A program made the position numbers and the translations under genes. From Pseudoduganella aquatica (GTDB taxonomy: Bacteria; Pseudomonadota; Gammaproteobacteria; Burkholderiales; Burkholderiaceae_D), in NCBI RefSeq assembly GCF_009857595.1, contig NZ_WWCU01000001.1, positions 352,495 through 416,494 on the forward strand: a DNA stretch of 64,000 bases, written 5' to 3'. Shown one piece after another: positions 46,537-55,230 of this stretch. The first letter of the stretch is position 1. Each line of letters opens with the position of its first letter. A model generated the notes under the pieces. The model ran no database searches. It was not told the DNA's origin and saw nothing but the letters and a program-made list of their open reading frames with translations.

Positions 46537-49398
46537 TTACTTCTTCTTGGCCGGCTTGAGCAGCGGGACCAGGTATTTGCCCGTCACGCTGGCCGGGTTG
46601 GCCGCCACGTCTTCCGGCGAACCGGCGGCGATAATCTGGCCGCCGCCCGCGCCGCCTTCCGGCCCCAGGTCCACAATCCAGTCCGCCGTCTTGATGACGT
46701 CCAGGTTGTGTTCGATGATGGCCAGCGTGTTGCCCTGGTCGCGCAGGCGGTGGATTACCTTGAGCAGCAGGTCGATGTCGTGGAAGTGCAGGCCGGTGGT
46801 CGGCTCGTCCAGGATGTACAGCGTGCGCCCCGTGTCGCGCTTGGACAGCTCCAGCGACAGCTTGACGCGCTGCGCCTCGCCGCCCGACAGCGTAGTGGCG
46901 CTCTGCCCCAGCTTGATGTAGCCCAGGCCCACGTCCAGCAGCGTGTGCAGCTTGCGCGCGATGACAGGCACCGGCTTGAAGAATTCGTGCGCGTCTTCCA
47001 CCGTCATGTCCAGCACTTCGGTGATGTTCTTGCCCTTGTAGTGAACTTCCAGCGTTTCGCGGTTGTAGCGCTTGCCGTGGCAGACGTCGCACGGCACGTA
47101 CACGTCCGGCAGGAAATGCATCTCCACCTTGATCACGCCGTCGCCCTGGCAGGCTTCGCAGCGACCGCCCTTCACGTTGAAGGAGAAACGGCCCGCGCTG
47201 TAGCCGCGCTCCTTGGAAGTGGGCACGGTGGCGAACAGGTCGCGGATGGGCGTGAACAGGCCGGTATAGGTGGCCGGGTTCGAGCGCGGCGTGCGGCCGA
47301 TGGGCGCCTGGTCCACGGCGATCACCTTGTCGAAGTGTTCCAGGCCGCTGATGGTGTCGTGCGGCGAAGGCTCGGTCTGTGAACCGTACAGGTGGCGCGA
47401 CAGGGCCGGGTAGAGCGTGTCGTTGATCAGCGAGGACTTGCCCGAGCCGGACACGCCGGTAATGCAGGTCATCAGGCCGACCGGCAGCTGCAGCGTGACG
47501 TTCTTCAGGTTGTTGCCGGTGGCGCCGGTGATCACCAGCTGGCGCTCCTCGTCGAACTGGTGGCGCTTCTTCGGCACTTCGATTTTCTTGGCGCCGCTCA
47601 GGTACTGCGACGTCAGCGACTCCTTGTTCTTCAGGATGTCCTTCAGCGAGCCGGAGGCGATCACGTCGCCGCCGTGCACGCCCGCGCCCTTGCCCATGTC
47701 GACGATATAGTCGGCGGTGCGGATCGCGTCCTCGTCGTGCTCCACCACCAGCACGCTGTTGCCGATGTCGCGCAGGTGCTTCAGGGTTTCGATCAGGCGG
47801 TCATTGTCGCGCTGGTGCAGGCCGATGGACGGCTCGTCCAGCACGTACATCACGCCGGTCAGGCCGGAACCGATCTGCGAAGCCAGGCGGATGCGCTGCG
47901 CTTCGCCGCCGGACAGCGTGTCGGCGCTGCGGTCCAGCGACAAATAGTCCAGGCCCACGTTGTTCAGGAACTTCAGGCGCGAGATGATTTCCTTCACCAC
48001 GCGGTCGGCGATCTCGCGCTTGGCGCCGGTTAGCTCCAGCTGCTCGAAATACTCCAGCGAATCGCGCAGCGGCTTGCGCGACAGCTCGAAGATGGCGCGC
48101 TGCTGCTTGCCGCTGCCCACCTTCACATAGCGCGCTTCCGTGCGCAGGCGCGCGCCGGCGCAGGCCGGGCATTCCTTCTCGTTGATGAACTTGGCCAGTT
48201 CTTCCTTTACCGCCATCGAATCGGTTTCGCGGTAGCGGCGCGACAGGTTGTTCACCACGCCTTCGAAGGTGTGTTCCTTGACCACGGTGCGGCCGCGCTC
48301 ATTGATGTAGGCGAACGGAATCGACTGCTTGCCGGAGCCGTGCAGCACGGCTTCCTGCGCGTTCTTCGGCAGCTGCTCGAACGGCGTGTCGAGGTCGAAT
48401 TCGTAGTATTCCGCCAGCGCGGTCAGCATCTGGAAGTAGAACTGGTTGCGGCGGTCCCAGCCCTTCACGGCGCCGGAGGCCAGCGACAGGTTGGGGAAGG
48501 CCACGATGCGCTTCGGATCGAAGAATTCGATATGGCCCAGGCCATCGCACTCGGGGCAGGCGCCCATCGGATTGTTGAACGAGAACAGGCGCGGTTCCAG
48601 CTCCTGCAGCGAGTAGCCGCATTCGGTGCAGGCGAATTTATTGGAGTACACATGCTCCTGCGCGGTATCCATCTCATACGCCACGGCGCGGCCATCGGCC
48701 AGGCGCAGCGCGGTCTCGAAGCTCTCGGCCAGGCGCTGCTTGATTTCCGGGTTCACCTTCACGCGGTCGATCACCACGGCTATGGTGTGCTTTTCGGTCT
48801 TCTTCAGTTTGGGCAGGTCGTCCACTTCGTAGATTTTTGCGTCATGCGTACCGCTTTGCACGCGGAACCTCACGAAGCCCTGGGCCTGCATCTGCTCGAA
48901 CAGGTCCACATGCTCGCCCTTGCGGTTGGCCACCACCGGCGCCAGGATCATCAGCTTGGTGCCCTCGGGCATGGCCAGCACCGCGTCCACCATCTGCGAC
49001 ACGGTCTGCGCGGCCAGCGCGTGGGTCGGGTGGTTGATGCAGTAGGGCGTGCCCACGCGCGCGAACAGCAGGCGCAGGTAGTCGTGGATCTCGGTCACCG
49101 TGCCCACCGTGGAGCGCGGATTGTGCGAGGTGGCCTTCTGCTCGATGGAGATGGCCGGCGACAGGCCCTCGATCAGGTCCACGTCCGGTTTTTCCATCAG
49201 CTGCAGGAACTGGCGCGCATAGGCCGACAGCGATTCCACGTAGCGGCGCTGGCCTTCCGCGTACAGCGTGTCGAACGCCAGCGAGGACTTGCCGGAACCG
49301 GACAGGCCGGTAATCACGATCAGCTTGTTGCGCGGCAGATCGAGGTTGATGTTCTTGAGGTTATGCGTGCGTGCGCCGCGGATGCGGATCTGTTCCAT
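46537..49398 (-). CDS. uvrA: excinuclease ABC subunit A
   Basis: A 953-residue UvrA with two ABC ATPase modules. The first Walker A is '[16 protein letters not shown]' and the second '[17 protein letters not shown]'. Zinc-binding pairs are visible: 'CTECGY' with 'CPECDG' and 'CEACQGDG' with 'CDVCHGK'. The two ABC signature motifs 'LSGGEAQR' are present. It recognises bulky DNA lesions for nucleotide excision repair. A LexA box at 49510-49529 lies between it and the divergent ssb, as in E. coli. The ATG (49398) follows AAGGCT-type weak sequence. Confidence 0.97.
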   Translation of the reverse strand: MEQIRIRGARTHNLKNINLDLPRNKLIVITGLSGSGKSSLAFDTLYAEGQRRYVESLSAYARQFLQLMEKPDVDLIEGLSPAISIEQKATSHNPRSTVGTVTEIHDYLRLLFARVGTPYCINHPTHALAAQTVSQMVDAVLAMPEGTKLMILAPVVANRKGEHVDLFEQMQAQGFVRFRVQSGTHDAKIYEVDDLPKLKKTEKHTIAVVIDRVKVNPEIKQRLAESFETALRLADGRAVAYEMDTAQEHVYSNKFACTECGYSLQELEPRLFSFNNPMGACPECDGLGHIEFFDPKRIVAFPNLSLASGAVKGWDRRNQFYFQMLTALAEYYEFDLDTPFEQLPKNAQEAVLHGSGKQSIPFAYINERGRTVVKEHTFEGVVNNLSRRYRETDSMAVKEELAKFINEKECPACAGARLRTEARYVKVGSGKQQRAIFELSRKPLRDSLEYFEQLELTGAKREIADRVVKEIISRLKFLNNVGLDYLSLDRSADTLSGGEAQRIRLASQIGSGLTGVMYVLDEPSIGLHQRDNDRLIETLKHLRDIGNSVLVVEHDEDAIRTADYIVDMGKGAGVHGGDVIASGSLKDILKNKESLTSQYLSGAKKIEVPKKRHQFDEERQLVITGATGNNLKNVTLQLPVGLMTCITGVSGSGKSSLINDTLYPALSRHLYGSQTEPSPHDTISGLEHFDKVIAVDQAPIGRTPRSNPATYTGLFTPIRDLFATVPTSKERGYSAGRFSFNVKGGRCEACQGDGVIKVEMHFLPDVYVPCDVCHGKRYNRETLEVHYKGKNITEVLDMTVEDAHEFFKPVPVIARKLHTLLDVGLGYIKLGQSATTLSGGEAQRVKLSLELSKRDTGRTLYILDEPTTGLHFHDIDLLLKVIHRLRDQGNTLAIIEHNLDVIKTADWIVDLGPEGGAGGGQIIAAGSPEDVAANPASVTGKYLVPLLKPAKKK

Positions 49399-49509
49399 TG
49401 TCTGAGCCTTGGATAAAGGAGGGCGAACGGGGTGAACCCGCTACTATAGCCGGGTTTGATCCGCGCCGCCTCGCGCTGTTTGATGCAGATCAAGGCGCAC
49501 GGTTCAATA

Positions 49510-49529
49510 TACTGTATATAATACCAGTA
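49510..49529. promoter_or_regulatory. LexA box between divergent uvrA and ssb
   Basis: TACTGTATATAATACCAGTA fits the LexA CTGT-N8-ACAG core with one mismatch (CCAG). It lies 112 bases from the uvrA start and 98 bases from the ssb start, so it can regulate both. Confidence 0.8.
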
Positions 49530-49626
49530 TTCTTAAAAATGGGCAGGGCCTTGCCTTCGCTTATAATCGTCGTTTAAGCAAATGACAGCCCGCCGCGCGC
49601 GGCCGCAGTTCAACAGGAGTTTATAC

Positions 49627-50127
49627 ATGGCATCAGTCAACAAAGTCATCATCGTCGGCAATCTGGGCCGCGATCCGGAAATTCGCTACATGCCCAGCGG
49701 TGATGCGATCGCCAACATTGCTGTTGCGACCTCGTACAAGTCGAAGGACCGCAACACCGGCGAGCAAAAAGAGCAAACCGAGTGGCACCGCATTTCCTTC
49801 TTCGGCCGCCTGGCTGAAATCGTCGGCCAGTACCTGAAAAAAGGTTCCTCGGTCTACGTGGAAGGCCGCCTGCAGACCCGCAAGTACACCGACAAGGACG
49901 GCGTAGAGAAATACGCAACCGACATCATCGCCGAGCAGATGCAAATGCTGGGCGGCCGTCAAGGCATGGGTGACGGCGGCGGCATGGACGACGGCGGCAG
50001 CTACGACGCCCCGGCCCCGCGCCAGGCCCCGGCTCCGCGCCCCGCGCCAGCCCCGGCCCCCGCACCGCGTCCGGCCCCGCGCCCGGCGCCGAACTTCTCG
50101 GACATGGACGACGATATTCCGTTCTAA
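49627..50127 (+). CDS. ssb: single-stranded DNA-binding protein
   Basis: A 166-residue SSB. The N-terminal OB fold starts '[20 protein letters not shown]' and includes '[21 protein letters not shown]'. A glycine-, then alanine/proline-rich linker leads to the acidic tip ending DDDIPF, the partner-binding tail. It coats ssDNA during replication, recombination and repair. It is divergent from uvrA with a LexA box between. ATG 49627 follows AGGAGTTTA. Confidence 0.97.
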   Translation: MASVNKVIIVGNLGRDPEIRYMPSGDAIANIAVATSYKSKDRNTGEQKEQTEWHRISFFGRLAEIVGQYLKKGSSVYVEGRLQTRKYTDKDGVEKYATDIIAEQMQMLGGRQGMGDGGGMDDGGSYDAPAPRQAPAPRPAPAPAPAPRPAPRPAPNFSDMDDDIPF

Positions 50128-50154
50128 GGAATGCACGCAACGACCAACTGAAAC

Positions 50155-50188
50155 GGCCCGGATACCTCGTATCCGGGCCTTTTTTTTA
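50155..50188 (+). terminator. intrinsic terminator after ssb
   Basis: GGCCCGGATAC, a CTC loop and GTATCCGGGCC form an 11-bp stem followed by eight T residues. Confidence 0.9.
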
Positions 50189-50200
50189 CAGGAGATCCGC

Positions 50201-50692
50201 ATGGGCGCAGCTGCGGCCAGCCAGAGTCCGGAACTGCTGCGCCGCCTGCTGCGTGCAAAAGACCGGATGGATGCCGCCTCCGAAGAGGAGTGGCCGGTGG
50301 CGCGCCTGGCGCAGGTGAGCTGCGTCTCGGCGGCGCACTTCGCGCGCTCCTTCAAGGTGGCCTTCGGCCTGCCGCCGCACCGCTACCTGCTCTCGCGCCG
50401 CATCGAGCGCGCCAAGGCGCTGCTGCGCGAAACCGATCTGCCCATCACTGAAATCGCCTTCCGCACCGGTTGGCGCAGCCTGGGCACGTTCGGGCGCACC
50501 TTCCGCGATATCACCGGAGAAAATCCAGGCGAAATCCGCGAGCGCGAGCGGGCGGCGGCGGGGCAGCCGGGCCGCGTGCCCGCCTGTGTGCTTGGCGCTG
50601 CGCACCGGCCCCACCTCACCATGGCAGTTTCGGAGAAGCGGCGCCGGATGGCCGAACCTATACTGGGGACTCAAACAAAGGAGACCCTATGA
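50201..50692 (+). CDS. small AraC-type DNA-binding protein
   Basis: A 163-residue protein with only the two-HTH AraC DNA-binding domain ('VARLAQVSCVSAAHFARSFKVAFG' and 'TEIAFRTGWRSLGTFGRTFRDITG') and a short tail, without an effector domain. The start follows GGAGATCCGC. Its TGA overlaps the ATG of the VOC gene (ATGA at 50689-50692), so both are translated together. It probably regulates that glyoxalase-like gene or a stress regulon. Confidence 0.86.
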   Translation: MGAAAASQSPELLRRLLRAKDRMDAASEEEWPVARLAQVSCVSAAHFARSFKVAFGLPPHRYLLSRRIERAKALLRETDLPITEIAFRTGWRSLGTFGRTFRDITGENPGEIRERERAAAGQPGRVPACVLGAAHRPHLTMAVSEKRRRMAEPILGTQTKETL

Positions 50693-51096
50693 CTCAAGGT
50701 ATCGAAGTAGCCGGACTGTATGTCCGCGACCAGGATGAAGCACTCGCGTTCTACGTGGACAAGCTGGGCTTCCGCGTCCACACGGACGTGCGCAACGGCG
50801 AGTATCGCTGGCTTACGGTCCAGCATCCGGAGCAGCCGTCGTTCCAGCTGGGCCTGTATGTGCCGGGGCCGCCCACCCACGATGCGGCGACCGCGCAGAC
50901 GCTGTCCGCGATGGTGGCCAAGGGCGCCATGCCGCCCCTGGTGCTGGTGGTGGACGATTGCCGCGCCGCCTGGCACACCATGCGGGAACTCGGTGTGGAG
51001 TTCACGCAGGAGCCGGTCGACCGTTACGGCACCGTGGACGCCGGCTTCCGCGATCCATCTGGCAACGGCTGGAAAATGATACAGACACGCCGCTGA
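50689..51096 (+). CDS. VOC-family (glyoxalase/bleomycin resistance-like) protein
   Basis: A 135-residue protein with the two-babbb VOC fold. It starts 'MTQGIEVAGLYVRDQDEALAFYVDKLGF', and ends with 'AGFRDPSGNGWKMIQT', the typical DPxGN strand. Such proteins bind metal and small substrates; the substrate here is unknown. The gene overlaps the AraC-type regulator stop by four bases (ATGA) and has AAAGGAGACC upstream. Confidence 0.88.
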   Translation: MTQGIEVAGLYVRDQDEALAFYVDKLGFRVHTDVRNGEYRWLTVQHPEQPSFQLGLYVPGPPTHDAATAQTLSAMVAKGAMPPLVLVVDDCRAAWHTMRELGVEFTQEPVDRYGTVDAGFRDPSGNGWKMIQTRR

Positions 51097-51124
51097 GTTC
51101 GTCGAGCGCCAGGCCATGCCGGCG

Positions 51125-52444
51125 TCAGCGCTTCAGCACCAGCCTGGCCTCCAGTCCGCCACCGGGACGGTTGTGCAGGGTGAGGCTGGCGTCCATGGCC
51201 CGCGTCAATTGGCGCGCGATGGCCAGGCCGAGGCCGGTGCCGCCGGTATTGCGGTTGCGCGAAGTTTCAATCCGCACGAAAGGTTCGAACACGGCGTCCA
51301 GCGATTCGGCCGGAATGCCGGGGCCACGGTCGAGCACGCTGATCGCCAGCAGGCCGGTGCCGGCGTGCGCGGCGTCGATCACGATCTCGGCCGCGCCGCC
51401 GAATTTCAGCGCGTTGTCGACCAGGTTGCCCAGCACCCGGCGCAGCGCCTGCGGGCGCGCCACCAGCGCCGCACCGGCCTTGCCTTGCAGGCTCACGTCG
51501 TGGCCGCCGTCGCGGTAGTCGGCCAGCATGCTGTCGAGCAGGGCGTCGGGATCGATGCGCAGCGGCGTTTCGGCCGCGCCGTGCAGCGTGCGCGCATAGG
51601 CCACGCCTTCCTTGACCAGGGTTTCCATCTCCTGCAGGTCCTGCTGCAGCTTGGCGTGCTGCGGCGTGTCGTCGTCCATCATGTCCACCCGCAGGCGCAT
51701 GCGCGTGATCGGGGTCTGCAGGTCGTGCGAGATGGCGGCCAGGATCTGCAGGCGCTCGGTCATATAGCCGGCGATGCGGTCCTGCATGGCGTTGAAGGCG
51801 CGCGCCGCGCGCGCCACCTCGGACGGGCCGTCCTCTGCCAGGCGCTCGGCCTTCAGGTCCGGCCCCAGCGCGTCGGCCGCCTGGGCCAGCTGGTGCAGCG
51901 GCCGCGTGGCCTGGCGCACCGCGTACCAGCAGCAGGCCGCCAGCAGCGCCAGCTGCAGCGCCAGCAGCAGCGGCAGCCAGCGCGACAGGGGAATGCCGTG
52001 CATGGGCGTGATGTCTATGGTCAGCGGCGCGCCGTCGCTCAGGCGCAAATGCACTTGCAGCCGCTCGCGCTCGCCGGGCACGGCGTTGGCCGTCAGTTCG
52101 TAGCTGGTGCCGATGCCGTCGGCGATCGAGGCCGCCACCCGGGCCGACAGCGTGGCGTCCGGCGCCACGCCGGCCACGCCGGGCTCGAGCATGAAGTGGT
52201 AGCTGCGGCGCGCCAGCCGGGGCAGCCAGGCGGGGCGCTCGGCGGCGGGCAGGCGGTCCAGCAGGGCCACCGAGCTGGCCACTTCGCGCTCGATATAGCC
52301 CATCATCACGTTCATGGTGGCCTGGTTGCGCTCCGTCATGGTGAGCCAGAAGGAGGTGGCGTTGGCGGCGGCCAGGCCGATGAACAGGATCAGCGCCAGG
52401 CGCGCGAACAGCGAGCGCGGCCAGCGCAAGGGGCCAGCTGCCAT
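51125..52444 (-). CDS. HAMP-containing sensor histidine kinase
   Basis: A 439-residue membrane sensor. It has an N-terminal transmembrane helix ('LFARLALILFIGLAAANATSF'), a periplasmic sensor of about 140 residues, a second transmembrane helix ('LPLLLALQLALLAACCWYAV'), a HAMP linker, and a dimerisation/H-box domain 'ILAAISHDLQTPITRMRLR', where the histidine is the phosphorylation site. The ATPase domain has the N box 'RRVLGNLVDNALKFG', 'DRGPGIP' and 'GGTGLGLAIARQL'. It is coupled to the response regulator by a four-base ATGA overlap. It is next to the CcdA/redoxin genes, so a redox or metal signal is possible. Confidence 0.92.
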   Translation of the reverse strand: MAAGPLRWPRSLFARLALILFIGLAAANATSFWLTMTERNQATMNVMMGYIEREVASSVALLDRLPAAERPAWLPRLARRSYHFMLEPGVAGVAPDATLSARVAASIADGIGTSYELTANAVPGERERLQVHLRLSDGAPLTIDITPMHGIPLSRWLPLLLALQLALLAACCWYAVRQATRPLHQLAQAADALGPDLKAERLAEDGPSEVARAARAFNAMQDRIAGYMTERLQILAAISHDLQTPITRMRLRVDMMDDDTPQHAKLQQDLQEMETLVKEGVAYARTLHGAAETPLRIDPDALLDSMLADYRDGGHDVSLQGKAGAALVARPQALRRVLGNLVDNALKFGGAAEIVIDAAHAGTGLLAISVLDRGPGIPAESLDAVFEPFVRIETSRNRNTGGTGLGLAIARQLTRAMDASLTLHNRPGGGLEARLVLKR

Positions 52445-53184
52445 CAGTCGCGCCCTTCCAGCACCGTCACGGCGGACGAGAACACATAGCCTTCGCTGCG
52501 CAGCGTCTTGATATAGCGCGGCTCGCGCGCCACGTCCTTCAGCGTCTGGCGCAAGCGGCTCACCAGCAGGTCGATGGAGCGGTCGAAGGCGTCGGCCTGG
52601 CGGCCCTGGGTCAGGTTCAGCAGCTGGTCGCGCGTGAGCACCCGCTGCGGGTGGTCGAGGAAGACGCGCAGCAGCCGGTACTCGGCGCCGCTGAGCGCCA
52701 CCATGGTGCCGTCGGCGTCCAGCAGGTGGCGCGCCACCGTGTCCAGCTTCCAGTCGCCGAAGCCCAGCATGTGGGCCGCTTCGGTCACCTGCATATTCTT
52801 GGGCAGCATGCGCGCGCGGCGCAGCACGGCGCGGATGCGCGCCAGCAGCTCGCGCGAGGCGAAGGGCTTGGCCAGGTAGTCGTCGGCGCCCATCTCCAGG
52901 CCGACGATGCGGTCGGCCTCCTCGGCCAGCGCGGTCAGCATCAGCACCGGCACCGTGCGGTGCTTGCCGGCCCGCAGCTCGCGGCACAGCAGCAGGCCGT
53001 CCTCGCCGGGCAGCATCAGGTCCAGCACGATCAGGTCCGGCTCGCCCTGTTCCAGCACGGCGCGCATCTGGCGTCCGTTGGCGGCCAGCGAGACGCGCAT
53101 GCCGTTCTTTTCAAGGTAGGCCGCCAGCAGTTCGCGGATGCCTCTGTCGTCGTCGACGATCAATACGTGGTCGTTAGTGTCCAT
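52444..53184 (-). CDS. OmpR-family response regulator
   Basis: A 246-residue regulator with an N-terminal receiver domain ('HVLIVDDDRGIRELLAAYL', phosphoacceptor D in 'LIVLDLMLPGEDG', conserved K in 'GADDYLAKPFASREL') and a C-terminal OmpR/PhoB winged helix ('LSGAEYRLLRVFLDHPQRVLTRDQLL', then 'SIDLLVSRLRQTL' and 'RSEGYVFSS'). It forms a two-component system with the coupled kinase. The start 53184 (MDTNDHVL) is chosen because the upstream extension lacks a ribosome-binding site. It is divergent from the CcdA-type gene (168-base gap). Confidence 0.93.
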   Translation of the reverse strand: MDTNDHVLIVDDDRGIRELLAAYLEKNGMRVSLAANGRQMRAVLEQGEPDLIVLDLMLPGEDGLLLCRELRAGKHRTVPVLMLTALAEEADRIVGLEMGADDYLAKPFASRELLARIRAVLRRARMLPKNMQVTEAAHMLGFGDWKLDTVARHLLDADGTMVALSGAEYRLLRVFLDHPQRVLTRDQLLNLTQGRQADAFDRSIDLLVSRLRQTLKDVAREPRYIKTLRSEGYVFSSAVTVLEGRD

Positions 53185-53352
53185 GCAGCCATGATACCCC
53201 AGCGCATTTGCATGTTTGTATCCCCATGTATCCCCCGCGCCGGCATACACACTACATTGCAGCGCCGCCGTTCGGCCGACACAAGCGGGATACCTGGGCG
53301 CGGTCCAATGGCGTCTTCTATCCTTCTTTTATCCTGTTAGGCGGAGCGCCCC

Positions 53353-54093
53353 ATGCACAACCTGCTCGAAACGCTGCTGGCCCTGCTGGCCGGCGTCTTC
53401 ACCATCGCCTCGCCGTGCGTGCTGCCGGTGATGCCCATCCTGCTGGGCAGCGCCGCGGCCACCGCAGGCGGCGCCGGCCAGCCGGCCGGCCTGGACCGCC
53501 GCCGGCCGCTGTACATCATCGCCGGCTTCATCCTCACGTTCGCGTCCTTCGCCATGCTGCTGGGCGCGGTGTCGTCCGTGGTGCAGGCGGCGCAGGAGGC
53601 GCTGCGCAACGCCGCCATCGCGCTGCTGGCGCTGTCCGGCCTGCTGCGCCTGTGGCCCCGTCCCTATGACTGGCTGGTGGCCGGGGTGCAGCGGGCCCTG
53701 CCCGGCATGGGCGGCGGCGCGGGGCCGGCCGGCGCGCGGGGCGGCAACCTGGGCGGCTTTGTGCTGGGCATGTCGCTGGGCGCGGTGTGGACGCCGTGCG
53801 CCGGTCCCGTGCTGGCCTCCATCCTGGCGCTGGTGGTGAAGGCGCAAGACCTGGGCTGGTCGGCGCTGCTGATCACGCTGTACGCCGCCGGCGCCGCCAT
53901 ACCCATGCTGGCCATCCTGTACGGCGGCCAGTACGCCGGCGCGCGGGTGCGCGTGCTGGCGCGCCATGCCGGGCGCCTGCAGCAGGTGTTCGGCGTGCTC
54001 GTGATGGCCACCGCCTTCGCTATATATATGCAGTACGACATCCTGGCCTATTCCAGGCTGGCTGCCTTCTTCCCCTCCCTGAAAGGACTCTGA
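53353..54093 (+). CDS. CcdA/DsbD-type transmembrane thiol-disulfide transporter
   Basis: A 246-residue membrane protein with about six hydrophobic segments. The first conserved cysteine is in 'IASPCVLPVMPILLG' and the second in 'GAVWTPCAGPVLASILAL', matching the two membrane cysteines of CcdA/DsbD. It moves reducing power across the inner membrane for periplasmic thiols. It is followed two bases later by a periplasmic redoxin gene, its likely partner. The start ATG 53353 follows AGGCGGAG. Confidence 0.87.
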   Translation: MHNLLETLLALLAGVFTIASPCVLPVMPILLGSAAATAGGAGQPAGLDRRRPLYIIAGFILTFASFAMLLGAVSSVVQAAQEALRNAAIALLALSGLLRLWPRPYDWLVAGVQRALPGMGGGAGPAGARGGNLGGFVLGMSLGAVWTPCAGPVLASILALVVKAQDLGWSALLITLYAAGAAIPMLAILYGGQYAGARVRVLARHAGRLQQVFGVLVMATAFAIYMQYDILAYSRLAAFFPSLKGL

Positions 54094-54094
54094 T

Positions 54095-54616
54095 ATGTTT
54101 TTGACACGCACAGCTGCGGCCGCCGCCGCCCTGGCCCTGGCCTCCGGCCTGGCCGCCGCCGGTCCGTTGAAGAACCCGGCCGCCGCGCCGGAGTTCACCG
54201 GCATCGAGAAATGGCTGAACAGCGAGCCGCTCACCGTGCAGCAGCTGCGCGGCAAGGTGGTGCTGGTGGATTTCTGGACCTACACGTGCATTAATTGCAT
54301 CAACGTGCTGCCGCACGTCAAGTCCTGGTACGAGAAGTATAAGGACCAGGGCCTGGTGGTGGTCGGGGTGCACACGCCCGAATTCCCCTTCGAGCGCAGC
54401 ACCGCCAATGTGCAGACCGCCATCAAGCGCTTCGATATCCGCTATCCGGTGGCGCAGGACAACCGCTACGCCACCTGGAGCGCCTACCGCAACCAGTACT
54501 GGCCGGCGCTGTATTTGATCGACCGCAACGGCAAGGTGGTCTATACCCACTTCGGCGAGGGGCAGTACGGCCAGACCGAGGCGGCGATCCAGGCGCTGCT
54601 GGCGCAAAAAGGTTGA
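54095..54616 (+). CDS. exported thioredoxin-like redoxin
   Basis: A 173-residue protein with a signal peptide ('ASGLAAAGPLK') and a thioredoxin fold. The active site is a CxxC in 'FWTYTCINCINVLPHVKSWY', with the CINC disulfide, and 'VVGVHTPEFPFERS' follows as in TlpA/DsbE-like redoxins of the DipZ type. It probably receives electrons from the CcdA-type membrane protein encoded immediately upstream (the stop and start are separated by one base). The terminator is at 54644-54672. Confidence 0.9.
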   Translation: MFLTRTAAAAAALALASGLAAAGPLKNPAAAPEFTGIEKWLNSEPLTVQQLRGKVVLVDFWTYTCINCINVLPHVKSWYEKYKDQGLVVVGVHTPEFPFERSTANVQTAIKRFDIRYPVAQDNRYATWSAYRNQYWPALYLIDRNGKVVYTHFGEGQYGQTEAAIQALLAQKG

Positions 54617-54634
54617 ACAGGCAAGCTTGCCTGT
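54617..54634. repeat. 18-bp perfect palindrome
   Basis: ACAGGCAAGCTTGCCTGT is a perfect 18-base palindrome starting just after the redoxin stop codon region. It may be a regulatory hairpin or an RNA-end structure before the following terminator. Confidence 0.45.
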
Positions 54635-54643
54635 GTTCAGGAC

Positions 54644-54672
54644 AAGCCCGGCCGCTGCGCCGGGCTTTTTTT
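54644..54672 (+). terminator. intrinsic terminator after the redoxin gene
   Basis: AAGCCCGGC, a CGCTGC loop and GCCGGGCTT form a 9-bp stem followed by a run of T residues (54666-54672). Confidence 0.88.
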
Positions 54673-54838
54673 CGTCCCACAGTCAGTGAATTGATAGCAG
54701 GAAATCAGCTTGTTTGTCAGATAGGCATCCTCCTTGCCGCCCTAGAATAAAGCTTGTGCGCTTGTCTTTTCACTATGGAAAAGTTGTCGTTTACTCGAGT
54801 TGTTTGATGGCGACAGGAAATTAAATAAGTGCTGCATG

Positions 54839-54858
54839 GCAAGTAAATCCGCTATACT
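54839..54858 (+). promoter_or_regulatory. shared upstream element of the first giant gene (GCAAGTA-N7-TATACT)
   Basis: GCAAGTA (54839-54845), seven bases, and TATACT (54853-54858) form the same element as at 62392-62411 before the second giant gene. The -35 position shows no TTGACA match, so the GCAAGTA segment may be an activator-binding site or an alternative promoter element. A transcript from here would have a leader of about 365 bases. Confidence 0.5.
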
Positions 54859-54859
54859 T

Positions 54860-55230
54860 GCCGGTAATGTCTATTTGCTGCCTGCATTTCTGGCGGCATC
54901 AGAGAGGGGGAGTAGCAGCCTCCCTATGAAATTGCCCCAAGTTAACAAGTTTACTTAATGAAAGCACCGCTGCGGTCGCTTTGTAACGAAGCGTAGTTTT
55001 GCGTTGCGGTGTTGCGTCAGTTCGATGACGGCGAGTAAAAGTTGACCGGTAAGTAACATTCCTGTCACTTTTGTTTACTAAAGTTAAGCGAACTGTTGAC
55101 GTTAAGAATGAAAAGCGCGCTCTTTTTATAGGGCGCTGTGCCACAGATTAGCGATTGGAGCCCCGGGAATAGCCCACAGGCTCCAGTTCGTGCCCAGTCA
55201 GATTCGAGTAGTGCCCCAAGGAGAATGGAA
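54860..55230 (+). other. structured untranslated leader of the first giant gene
   Basis: No gene is seen in this stretch (a short minus-strand frame at 54899-55144 has no support). Successive hairpins are visible: CACCGC (54965-54970) with GCGGTG (55006-55011), enclosing CGCTT (54977-54981) with AAGCG (54989-54993), then CGTCA (55015-55019) with TGACG (55026-55030). The ribosome-binding site AAGGAGA is at 55218-55224. The leader is AT-richer than the gene. It may act in RNA stability or translational control. Confidence 0.4.

Noticed and set aside
54895..54960. Manganese (yybP-ykoY) riboswitch suggested by GGGGGAGTAG
   Set aside because: Only the short first motif is present; the second conserved segment (a CAACATACT-like stretch) is not found at the expected position, and the downstream gene is not a metal transporter.
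54899..55144. 81-residue minus-strand frame in the leader of the giant gene
   Set aside because: No ribosome-binding site, no motif, and it covers the hairpins of the leader; I treat it as chance.
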